A stretch of DNA of 64,000 bases from Apostichopus japonicus (taxonomy: Eukaryota > Echinodermata > Holothuroidea > Aspidochirotida > Stichopodidae): the NCBI RefSeq assembly GCF_037975245.1, contig NC_092575.1, forward strand, positions 8,090,001 to 8,154,000, written 5' to 3'. Every line of letters starts with the position of its first letter. Position 1 is the stretch's first letter. Under the pieces are notes generated by a model, which made no database searches, had not been told where the DNA came from, and saw only the letters and a program-made list of their open reading frames with translations. The position numbers and the translations under genes are program-made. Below are positions 53,301 through 64,000 of the stretch, piece by piece.

Positions 53301-54899
53301 CAAAGAGTAACTTTTACTTGCGATTTCGGCTCCCACTTTCGAAATGACTTTGGCGTCGAGGCTTTGGATTTGGCAAAGTAATAATATAGGGAGCAACACG
53401 CTAACTGGTAGTTAACTGAACAAGTCGCAGAATGTTGTCACTTATTACATGATGTTACCGTATTTTCTGGGTATTTTAACGTATCACTAATGAGGCTAGT
53501 TTGATATATTATTTGCCTGCTTGAAGTCGCCGTTCTAATCTATGATCATTACTATAACAGATATCTGGTGACTATAAAGAAGCTACATCGGTTGTACGGT
53601 ATTGCTATCATATCAACAAGCAGATAGGCTTGCCCGCAAAATCAGTTTTTGTTGCGTTCAGTTTCATGTGTCACGACGTGTCGCCTAATGTTGGCCTATA
53701 GTAACAAAACAAATACCTCCGAAGTCCTCTATGTTTCATGACAGAGTTTAAGTTACTGAAGAGATGAGCATTTAAAATGTCTTTGAAAGAAAAAGAAAGA
53801 AAAAAAGAACAGAAGAAAAACCTGATATAGACTAGATTTACTTTCACTAGATTAAACTATTTACTTTCACTCTGAAGAATGGAAGGCACAAACGGAATGA
53901 GGGGATCTCACCTCCTGTTGACACTAAATATTACATCACAAAATATGAGGAGATTTCCATACTTTAATATTCCGTAAAATTCTCAATAATGTCTTATCTG
54001 ATGAATGAATGAACTACAAAATCGATGGGTATTTGGATGGATGGACGAATGAAGGATTGAAGGAATGATGAGATAGAAGGAGCGCATTGATATGTCAATT
54101 ATATTTATAGGAGATATAAGTACCAATGTGATATAATTATAACAACTTATTGAGCAAGTGGGAAATTCATGAGAAAACAAGTCATTCTAATTACCACCAA
54201 TTAGCAAAAGAGAGATATTAGACTAATCACTGAATGAAAGATAAGTGATTACTTTGTGTGAACCTCCATGGAAAACAAAACAAGCATAAAGTGAATAATT
54301 TTGCAACATACAGCATGGTGACAGTGAGAAGCAATGGGCAGTACACCATTACAATCAAATATATATGTACATGTAAATTCAGGTGTTAGTGCAACCAATG
54401 TAGACACTACTTAAGCTGTATGAATACGTGAATGCCCGTAAGTAATTAAATCATACTGAAACAGATTAATTTGTTTAATCGTAAACAATTTTATTTGCAG
54501 TCGTGTAACCATTAAAATCCCAAAGGTATCAACCACCCTTCCTTGGGTAAACAAAGAATAAAGATCTAATAAGCGTCAACAGGGAAGGTGCAAATTTGGC
54601 TTTAGACATTATGCACGTGATTTCTGATACGTGCAAAGTGCAGCATAAGCGTGTTGTGTATCTATATAATGTACTTACGTTGTCTTATCCAAGCACACAT
54701 ATATATATAAAACTAATTAGACAATAGTAAGAATGTAGAGTGACATACTCAATATGTCAAGGATGAAAATCATGGATTATTTGGTTCTTGTTTTGTGCTT
54801 AAAAGCCATGTCATGCAATTTGATGAATACATAAAGATAGAAATATCATGAAAATGTGTTTCATTTTGAACCAATATCATCATACCAGCATGAACCAAC
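50353..54899. other. Unassigned sequence
   Basis: No supportable gene. A run of about 20 G follows T-rich sequence near 51796. A GAAT/GATG-rich patch lies near 54000-54070, and a short purine tract near 53790. CpG is noticeably rarer from about 52.7 kb than before it. Confidence 0.5.
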
Positions 54900-55735
54900 T
54901 TTAAGGTTAAGCCCTGCCCATTCATTAATATTCATACATGGGAACTAGACACAATATACCCATCACAGGGCATCTACCTCATAAGTATGACATTGATTCG
55001 ACTTGTGTTGTTGAGATATCATGTTTACAAGCTGTTTGTGACAATTTCCCCTAAGGCCCCACTCATTATGAATACTAATGAGGTAAAAATCGTTGTTGCA
55101 AAGAACATGTTAATGTAGTTACATTACCATACAAAGTATAAACTGAATCGGACATACAGTGCAGAGATATTGACATTTTAAGAATTTTACGGTAAGCCCT
55201 TGACCACTCATTAATATTCATGAGATGGGAACCAAAAGCAATAGGGCACATCTACTAATTGTAGGTCATCTACCTACCAAAATTGATCCAGCTTGTGTTT
55301 GTTGAGATATCGTGTTTTCAAGCTGTTTATAAAAATATCCTATTAAGCCCTATCCACTCATGAATTTTTAATGAAGTAAAATTTGTTGTTGCAAAGAGCA
55401 TTTACTTACTGTGTAGTTACATCACCATACCCAGTATAAACCAAATCGGACATAATTATGGTTGAAGAGATATTGGCATTTTCAGAATTTTACGTTAAGC
55501 CCCACCCACTCATTATAATGCATGACAGCCCCACCAAAAACAATAGGGATCATCTACTGACCCTGCAGACTACTGTATACACCAAGTATGACATCATTAA
55601 CATATTTCCTTCTTGAGATACCGTGTTCACAAGCAGGGGTGTCACACACTCACACAAACACCCATATGACAACTTGACTGCATAGGTGATCCGATGGATG
55701 TTAAAGCATCGGAACCAATCAAAAGTACCGTATAA
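54900..55735. repeat. Three tandem copies of a unit near 295 bp
   Basis: TTAAGCCC or GTAAGCCC followed by CACTCATTAATATTCATGA-like sequence occurs at about 54907, 55193 and 55494. Each is followed, at matching distances, by CATCTAC, then TTGAGATATCGTGTT, then ACAAGC. Copies one and two also share GTTGTTGCAAAGA, AGTTACAT and ACCATAC, and AATCGGACATA. The third copy is shortened and runs into CACACACTCACACAAACACC and CATCGGAACCAA. Divergence is substantial, so the array is old. It resembles dispersed, internally repeated non-coding elements common in marine invertebrates, but I cannot place it in a class. Confidence 0.8.
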
Positions 55736-58019
55736 AACAGAAACGGTCAAACTTGCAACTTCCAAGTTAGGCTATTCTCCGTCCTTTCTTATTTTAAGCT
55801 TGAAAAAGGAATCTTAAGGTTTGTAATTTTATGTGTTGATCCAGGAAAGATATGATATAAAATATAGGTGTAATAAAATCATTAGCTATAGTCTTAACAT
55901 TATCAGTATCAATGGTCTCTGTCTTGCTGTCAGACCCACTGAACTCGATTGCGTCGCATCTATTACTTGAATTAAGAGGGCGCTCATTGTCTTATAACAT
56001 TTTGAACCGCCGCGAGTCAACCGTAGACTCTGCATATACAGGTATACATCATGCATTACGGGTATGATTGGAGACAAGGGTACATATGGGGTTATTCCCC
56101 TTTAATTACATTTATAATTTAGGTGGTGTCACTCATAAAAGTAAACAATCTCTTTGACATAATTATGACTGCAGGAGTTGTCACAGCTGTGTGTCACCAT
56201 GGCTCCATAGGGTTTTCGCTCTTGTGTATGTATCTATACGTGCCAAATACATGTAACCTTTGAATACAGCAGCATGCATGTTGAAAATATGAGTCTTCTG
56301 ATACTGTTTACAGCATATATATTACATCTGCAAATATTACTACTGACTGTGCGTATAGCGTCTCCATTAACGGACGAAAAGATAGAAAGAAACAAAATAG
56401 ATAAACGTGAATAAGACCGTGTGAATGGTTCATAATTATGAGGAAAGTTTTATGTCAATATCCAGGACTTTTTACACTTAATTTCAAATAGTAAAACATT
56501 GCATGTATCTCATAACAGTTATTGTTGTCAACTGACGTCGCTTCTTTCCGTAAGCTCATTATTTTTCTCCCCGCGTAGATGAGCGAACGGGAGATATTTA
56601 CAGCTGTGTTCGTGTGAACCAAATTAACTCTATAACCAGTGTTTCATATATTATATCGAATGGATTTCCGTGTATGATTGGGAGTAGATTTACGAATTGG
56701 GTCAAGATTTTGGTGTCGTTGAAATGCAAGATATACATACCAAATGAAAGGCGACGCGATTATCACACGACAATGGGGGTATAGGACATTGATGTAGGCT
56801 TCACTTAAAGGGATAGTGCATCGGTTAAGACAACAAATGTACTATCGGTTATTATCACATCCGCAAATACCCAACATGAAATGAAAAAAAGGGGGTACCT
56901 GTAAAATGGATCAGTTCTGAGGGTTGCAGTATAGCAAACCAGGTTCCTTTTATTCCTAAATTAAAAAATAAATATCTTGTTTGGTAATAATATATTTTAA
57001 TTTTATATGGGCCTCCGATTCATTTACAAAAATATATAATGTTCCAGATATTTACAATTCGTTTTAGGCTATTTTAGTTTAATTAATTTCAAAATATCTA
57101 TAATTGAATGGAAGATATCTGTTATTTCAATAACTAAAGATTTTCAACAATCGCAAACATCTTAAACTGCCGATATGTTTAATTTTGGAACAAAGAGTAA
57201 CTTGGCGTTCCAAAGGTTAGCAACCGATACATGACACTTTTTTTTTGTACCAGTGCATCAGAGCATATCCGAGTGTAACAGCATATCTGCAATATATATC
57301 ATGCATAATATAGACCACTTAAATCATTAATAAATTTAATAGAATAAAAGGTCGGCTGTAGACATGTTTTGACGTTGTCGAACGTGACGTCACGGGCAAT
57401 TAGCCCGTGCTGCTCTGGTACGCAATCAGTGGGAGGTAAGCTAATGAGAGAAATAATGCCTCAGTAAAGTTTACATAACTTGCATTATCCGCTAGACAAC
57501 GCAAATAACTCGATATAGATGAAACCAGAACGGTACTTAATTGGTCATTCGAGGTTAATGAACAAACACATTGATCAAAATAACACGATAGCCATATACC
57601 TCAATAAATAACCATATAGATAGATATATCAAAAAGTGACCAGATAGCATTGGTAGCTTTCGGTTATAAGCGTCAACCTATCGGTGTGTTAACAATGGAG
57701 GGCACTCAACCCCATCAAGCTATACACACACAGCATCATCAGGGGCGGACAGGATTTTTTATACTTATCCGTAGAAGTGAACAAAAAATTGATCTTACGG
57801 GTCACAGTGAAATTTGCAAAGTAAAATTATTGAATGTTTTTCCTGTTGGCCATCAGTGAAAATTGTTGGCAACACGCGTAACGAAAATAAATAAATAAAT
57901 AAAAAGATAATAAAGGTTCCACGGGCCTCATTCATAGAGTTTTGAAAACAAGTTAACCTAGCGGGCCGCATTCAACTTGCTCGCGGGCCGCACTTTGTCC
58001 AAATGTGCTGTACACCGTT
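55736..58019. other. Unassigned sequence with a GCGGGCCGC pair
   Basis: No supportable gene. At 57960-57992 GCGGGCCGCA appears twice, 26 bases apart. Such GCGGCCCGC-type motifs recur near the ends or 3' parts of some hAT and retrotransposon families, but no boundaries are visible. Confidence 0.45.
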
Positions 58020-58034
58020 CGATCCAGTCACCCC

Positions 58035-58098
58035 ACCAGATGGATGGATGGATGGTAGATAGATAGATGGATGGATAGATCGATAGATAGATAGATAC
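58035..58098. repeat. GATG/GATA tetranucleotide microsatellite
   Basis: GGAT units change to AGAT units along about 64 bases. Confidence 0.93.
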
Positions 58099-60689
58099 CG
58101 AAAATCTTGAATATATTGATACGGAATGTGCGACAAACCAAAATCTTATGTAATGAATTCCTCCAGAGGGACATGCATGAACCAAACTATAAATTATCAC
58201 ACATTGAGAGATGGAAAAGGGGAGGGGGATATTAAGACCAAGAAGACAATGGCAAGACGAAATGCACTTATGCGTCATATGTGGATGGTTCATATCATGA
58301 AAAAATAGGATGCAGTTTATAACTCTTTTAATATAAAGTAGTTTTTCTTTTACTCCGAAACTAATGAATAAATTAACATGGTACTTACCGTGACGTCAGG
58401 ATGATCACATCTATTTTTGGTCTCTTGTGCCGCAAGGAGTTTTTATTTTAGTAACAGTTATCGAGGGCGCTAATCTATAACACGCCAAGATGAGCTATGT
58501 GCGAACAGGAAGGTGCTGCATATCATTATCACAGATGGTGGGAAATAATGATCAGTATTTAGCCGTTTCATTATCTGATTTCAAACTTCGTCAAATTCCC
58601 ACCATTTCACAACGAATGAAAATATAAAGATTTTTCTGCAAATTTAAGCAATCATCTCATATTAAATAAGTTCTTCAATATGCAGGTGGCATCAGTACTG
58701 AAAGAGTAGCGTGACTTGACCAAAGCGCCTACCTCCTTGTTAATTGACCAACGGGGATCTTTCATTATAACTATGCATTTTAGAATGCATAGACTTAGAT
58801 TTTTCCTGCAAAACGCCCTTTTTTCCATTTCTTCTTTTTGTCTTTACTGATCAATTATAAACAAATGATAATAGATGATTGCTACCGCCGCTAAGCGGTA
58901 ACGCCTTCTCATAAGACTCTCGTTTGAACTAACGTCATCATCAATGCAGTGTATTTTATGTCAAACTACTTGCTGACGCAGTTTCAAACCGTATCGTATG
59001 CGAATGGAAAATGTAACGTTGTCTCAGGAAGATACATGTTGACATTCTTCATTATATGTGAAACCGTGCGAATGTCCGATTATAATTCATATCGTTACCA
59101 TGCCATTGTAAACAATGTGGTTGCAATAGCTGACTAACAGACAACCCTCAGCACACTCCTCAGGTCAATACACTATATCATGAACTTTACTCGTAACCAT
59201 TCTGCGGCCTCAAATGAGTTTTCTCTCTTGTCACCTCAGATGTGTCCAATCTGTTACATTTAAATTGATGGGTCACTGTTTTTCTTTGAATAAGGGGGAC
59301 CCAGTGAAGGGGCCTTGGCAACAAAGCGATGGAAAATGAAGCTCCCATGTGGGACGTTCAGACCTAGGAGAAATCTATTTAAGAGGTTCCTAATTAACTG
59401 AAAGGCAATGTCTGTTTGAGTATTATTTCTACGCTCAAGCCATCAAAATCTCCAGTTATTGGTTGCCGAGAATTGAACCATATAGTATATAGAGTATGTA
59501 CAAATGGACAAAGCATTCAGTTTAAGAGATTTGTAACGCACTGTTTAGCAGTTAGGCCTAATAGTTATCTATAGATTTCAATGTTAGGCTTTTGACCCAT
59601 CCACAGCTCAACTAAAAAAATTGTACCATAAAGGTAATACAATTGCATACATTGGGCAGTTAAGAAATTAACTTAATTGAATAACAGTTCAAACCATTAA
59701 TGAATTATTCTACGTTATGAAGAGGAATCATTAATGCTTATTGAAATACTTAAAAAGGTGTGTTTCCTGAAACTTATCAATGTTTGTTTCCCTTTGAAGT
59801 ATGTTATTTCGTTTTCAATTTTATCACCCATTTTCAATGGAGAGAATGGCCATATTGGAATCTATGCATATTTGTATTTGCAAGATTAGCCAAGAAATTT
59901 GTCATTATTATCATGATGCGGTGGCATGTAGTTTTCGAGACAGAGATGAAATGACTCAAAATGTCAGCCTAGCCTGACTTTTACTGATCTGCAACATGAT
60001 GATCATCAAATGATACACCACTACACACGAGTCCTTTCTTAATATTAAATGTTTGCGAAAATCTGGGGGAAACTTCACTATCTAATAGTAGTAATATTAG
60101 CTAAGAGTCTTCTAAATTAGCAAAATAATGGAAGGTGTCAGCACTCTCTGATTCATTAATTGGTTTCAATTTCAGAGCATAATTTGCTAATAATTCTTGG
60201 GCTCTGTCAGATTATAAGAAAGTCTGCACTTACAGCAAATATAGCAATTCCATAAAGCATATTACAATATAAACAAATGATAAAGACACTCTGGACATTG
60301 GTAGTTCTTTTGCTGTGCATTTTATATTTGTTGTACTCTTAACATCATACTATTCACTTCTTTGTATTAAGAAACCTTTAATTAGTATATTGCAAATGAC
60401 TACAAGGTAATTTATTGTTGTTACTTCATACGACAATGGTAATGTGGTAGGGAGCTCAATGGCAAGTAACAGTATCCACAAATGGAATGTGTATGTTACA
60501 TGATATGGCTCGTAAACAAACAAGATATGGCTGTATTTTATCATTTGGTTGTATTACTTTGCGTCACTTTTACCCAGCCATGTAATATTCACAAGATAAG
60601 TGGATATCCTTCAATCTGACAAAGACACCTATGTGGTTACAACAATTTGACTATCTGTATAACTAGCAAGTAGTGCAATACAAACAATT
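58099..60689. other. Unassigned sequence
   Basis: No supportable gene. CpG density falls from about 59.2 kb onward. Confidence 0.5.
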
Positions 60690-60990
60690 ATAAAAAACGT
60701 CTTAGTATTAATAAACTTTTGCATTAAATGCCTACCTCCATCGTACAAAATGTCTTACTATTATCAAACCTTTGAATTAAATGCCTAACTTCTTATTAAA
60801 AACATCTTAGTATTAGCAAACCTTTGAGTTAAATGCCTTACTTCATTCTACAAAACGTCTTATTTAGCAAACATTTGAGTTAATTGCCTAACTTCATTTG
60901 AAAAAAAACCCATCTTATTATTAGCAACCTTTGAGTAAAATGTCTAACTTCATTCTACCAAACATCTTTAATGCAAACATTTGTCTAGTA
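60690..60990. repeat. Short degenerate tandem array, 50-60-bp unit, about five copies
   Basis: Units combine CAAAACGTCTTAGTATTAGC, AAACCTTTGAGTTAAATGCC and TAACTTCATTCTA. Copies have small deletions and substitutions. There is no coding potential. Confidence 0.85.
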
Positions 60991-62866
60991 AGTGCACAGT
61001 AGGTCTCAATAGTAATTACAAAATTTTCCAACAACTGAGTTCTTGGTTTCCTGACATTTTATGATTTCATACATTTACTAACAAGTTAATCATCAGTGAT
61101 CCAAAGAATTTAAGATCTTGCATGAGTTTGTAAGAATTTATGCAGATAAAAATCTATGATGTCAGTTGCTGATTGTAATGAAAACATGCCATCGTCCAGC
61201 TCCAATACAAACGATAATCTCTTCCACTTATAACCATTTTACTCCCAAGGAACAACAAACCATCTCTCACAAACATTAAGGGGAACAAATGTTACTAGTT
61301 TTCTATCATTTCAATTTCAAGAAGCATATCATATTATTGGGTGTACAGAGAATCATTTTAGAGTAACATAAGAGAACACAAACTAGGAGATGAGGTGAAG
61401 TTTGATTGGGGTCCTGGGGATAGTGCTAATATGTATTAGCTGATATGGAAAATGTGAGTGTGTCAAACTACTGTACATTAAATGTTATCTCTTACTTTCC
61501 ACATTACACAATGACATTAACATTTTTCTACCTGAGAATTTAGTTTGTTACTTTTACGGTTAGATTAGAAATTGAGTACTTATCATAAGTTCAAGCAAGA
61601 AATTTGATAATTGTTCAATAATTGTTGCTAAGTCCTACCATTACACAAATATATGTTTTTATTATATGACTGTTGTTGCTGATTACACATATTGCACAAG
61701 GAATCAAGCTGCAATAAACCTGAAAATTTTGATTTGTTTCGTTACCTGCAGGACTAAACCTTCTTTAATGAAAGATAGTCATATTATATATATAAAGAAC
61801 ATTACTTGTTATTTTCAAACAACTGTATTCTGTTGATGAAATATAAATCTAGATACAAACCAGGATGATTTTTAAGGCAGGTTGTGTTATTATAATTAAC
61901 TGGATTGAAAGTAGACCAGGTTGTTTCTAGAAATATTAAACTGAATCACCAAAGTACACTCATGATTCATTCTTCGTAGTGTAAACTAACCATTGATTAT
62001 CTTTTCCCTTCATATTTTAACACTACATACTCTGACAGTCATAAACAGGTCTTTAAAATTTGCTAGTCTATAGCATATTTGAAATGTTAACAACTGAAAT
62101 ACAGTCTAGCCTCTTGGATTTAAATTTGTTCTCATTATTTTCGTATGATTGTCTTTTTTGTGGTGCAGAGTTGTATAATGAACAAAGTATTGCACACAGT
62201 TCATGTAAACTATTACATAACACCACCATTATTTCTGCATGGAATTCATAGCTTGGCATTGTATAGACACTGTATGCATTGGGCACTGAACTTATGTGCA
62301 ACACATGGATGGTTTGGACAGGTCCACCTACAGTAACCTATGAGGTTAGGAGAGCCATTTCTATAACATTAACATGTTCCAGATAGCTCTGAAAGTGATC
62401 TAGAGAACATTTGACTTTGAAATTTAAGGAAACTGATGTCTTATTGGTTGGGTCCTTGTTCACCTCGGAAGTGTGAGGGCTAGCCCGTTCAGATTTATTT
62501 TCAAGAACTTTTATACAAATTTGGCTCAAGTAGGAGTGATGCACCAACATATCTTCAAAGCAACACTAAGTTGATAGCGGATTACCATGCCTGCTGGAGG
62601 ATAAATCAGTCACTACTGTGACAGAATTGTTGCATTTTGGGTGCTTGTGTTATGTGCAGTTTAGGAATGCGACCATCGCTAAAGTAGTCCAAAGATGTCT
62701 GAACTTCTTATTGAAGAAACTGCAACATGGAGGTGTTGTTGCTCCTCAAGTACATTCCTTTCTCTTGATCAGGCTTCTGTCTTACCTCTTGTCAATCAAA
62801 GTATAAAACATGCCAATCCCTTCAAAACTGCCATTTTGTAGTGGCTGTTTAGAAATGAAATGGTGT
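60991..62866. other. CpG-poor sequence, possible 3' UTR or intergenic tail of a minus-strand gene
   Basis: I see no supportable coding exon here. AATAAA on the minus strand at 62494-62499 lies about 370 bases past the stop of the candidate terminal exon, a reasonable polyadenylation signal. The rest is AT-rich. Confidence 0.4.
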
Positions 62867-63214
62867 TCAATACCAGTCTGCATCTTCCATGGGCGTATGA
62901 CTCATGATGAGAGACCAGAGGTAAAATATACCACACAATGTCATCTGCATCACTCTAAACAATCGCACATCTCCCAAAAGTACCCAGTTTCTTACATCAA
63001 TGTTAAAAAGCATAGTGTTCATTGGATTAACTGAACTTTCAATGTTGTAAACTACCAGTTGTGTATAGACAAAGAACAATGTCAGTTTGAGAGGCAGGGA
63101 TGATGTTGAAGTGGTCTCTTTCTTGTTATGAGTGCTGCAACAGTAACTGCTAATGGCATCTTCATCCTCTGAGTCTGTCTCAATACTCCAAGAATCCTCC
63201 TCTTCCTTAGAAAA
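62867..63214 (-). CDS. Candidate terminal exon of an unrecognised host gene (partial)
   Basis: On the minus strand CTTTTGATTTTTGCAG immediately precedes 63214 and is a good splice acceptor. The frame then reads FSKEEEDSWSIETDSEDEDA, an acidic, serine-rich start that random AT-rich DNA seldom gives. It continues ISSYCCSTHNKKETTSTSS and then a more hydrophobic part (LTLFFVYTQLVVYNIESS), ending at a stop at 62867-62869. An AATAAA signal follows about 370 bases further on. The later hydrophobic portion is less convincing as protein, so the true exon may use only part of it. I do not recognise the product. Strong local CpG depletion fits a methylated gene body. Confidence 0.3.
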   Translation of the reverse strand, partial: FSKEEEDSWSIETDSEDEDAISSYCCSTHNKKETTSTSSLPLKLTLFFVYTQLVVYNIESSVNPMNTMLFNIDVRNWVLLGDVRLFRVMQMTLCGIFYLWSLIMSHTPMEDADWY

Positions 63215-63751
63215 CTGCAAAAATCAAAAGGAAATATTTTCCTCCAAACATTAAATTCTCTTTTAACAAACATTACTGTAATTACTATTATATAGAATGG
63301 CTGTTGATAGAGTCAAATGGATTGACCAAAAACATGCCAAGTATTACTTATATTCATGCCTAAGAGTGGTTGACGTTGAAATCAATGTTGAAGGAGCTGA
63401 AATTGCTACAATGTCAATCAAAGTTAGGCATATAATAGTGAATTGGTTTATTTAAAGAATGCTCATGTAAGTATATACCTGACATCCAGGGATTAATTAA
63501 CATGGTATCTCTTACACAGCAAATGGTATGCAAAATCAATAGTCAAATTGCCACAAACATGCAATATGCATACATGGCAGGTTTGTTATACTGTAGCAAA
63601 CCATTTTCAGTATTTTTATCATAACTAAAAATTTATAAACCTGATGAGTGCTACACAACATGTGAACACAGAATTATTCTCTGTCATCCATAGACACATC
63701 CACAGATCATGCAAAAGTTCCACTTGTGTCAAGTTGCAGCAAGCACCTTAC

Positions 63752-63980
63752 CTATGATATTTGCAAAACAATTCTGACTGACAGTCAACTTACAGATTGT
63801 AAAAAGGTGTGACAAGAGTCTTTTTCTTTTTTTACCAACATGCTGCTTGTAACATTCATGTACAGTACAACATACTCTGTTGTGTTGAACCAACCCAGAT
63901 AATATCGACAGTATGATTTGACTGGTATTGTTTATGGTCTCAGTTTGAGAACCTTGTATTTTAAGTAACATTACGAACAC
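63752..63980 (-). CDS. Weak candidate exon, unrecognised
   Basis: A minus-strand frame ends at ATCATAG/GTAAGG, a strong donor sequence at 63751. It includes NTSQIILSILSGLVQHNRVC and CTVHECYKQHVGKKRKRLL. No convincing acceptor is seen upstream before the window edge. Its donor phase (one base into a codon) does not join in frame to the acceptor at 63214, which needs phase zero. So either an exon between them is missed or this is not an exon. Confidence 0.12.
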
Positions 63981-64000
63981 ATAAACAGAGTGTAAAGTAT

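Overview
The window is eukaryotic, non-coding or nearly so, AT-rich, and dominated by repeats. No reading frame of the density or length seen in bacteria occurs. The open frames are mostly under 150 codons, overlap on both strands, and many are simple repeats read through. The combination of non-LTR retrotransposon debris, tRNA-derived short elements, terminal-inverted-repeat elements, microsatellites over 1 kb and several minisatellites suggests an invertebrate animal genome, plausibly a marine deuterostome such as an echinoderm. That assignment is an inference from texture only; no gene here fixes the taxon.

Layout. 1-2.1 kb: a LINE remnant on the minus strand whose 3' tail runs into a 1.25 kb (GTAA)n array. 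4.66-4.93 kb: a 206-bp insertion between perfect 32-bp direct repeats. 12.1-12.6 kb: an LTR-like segment. 14.84-15.56 kb: a 320-bp inverted-repeat element carrying a decayed piece of protein-coding sequence and a tRNA cloverleaf, followed directly by a tRNA-derived SINE with a TA/TATG tail. 18.1-18.6 kb: a degenerate array of about 24 bp. 25.3-26.1 kb: a 17-bp pyrimidine-rich array. 27.2-27.85 kb: a 118-bp satellite. 29.6-31.05 kb: a minisatellite of 64- and 72-bp monomers in a roughly 200-bp higher-order pattern. 36.8-37.2 kb: a hAT-type MITE with intact 8-bp target duplication. 39.96-40.05 kb: a partial second copy of the tRNA-bearing element, followed by a strong G-quadruplex motif. 41.1-41.4 kb: an exon-like frame related to the piece inside the 14.8 kb element. 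42.4-42.7 kb: a punctuated TA array. 48.4-49.1 kb: a 28-bp minisatellite rich in TGACG half-sites. 54.9-55.7 kb: three tandem copies of a unit near 295 bp. 60.7-61.0 kb: a short 50-60-bp array.

The last 4 kb look different. CpG is strongly depleted, microsatellites disappear, and a minus-strand segment at 62.87-63.21 kb has a good splice acceptor, an acidic serine-rich frame, a stop and a downstream polyadenylation signal. This is the best candidate for a host gene (terminal exon), but I do not recognise the product.

The most unusual item is the 14.84-15.16 kb element: inverted repeats, captured coding sequence and a nearly complete tRNA-like cloverleaf in one 320-bp unit, with related pieces at 40.0 and 41.1 kb.
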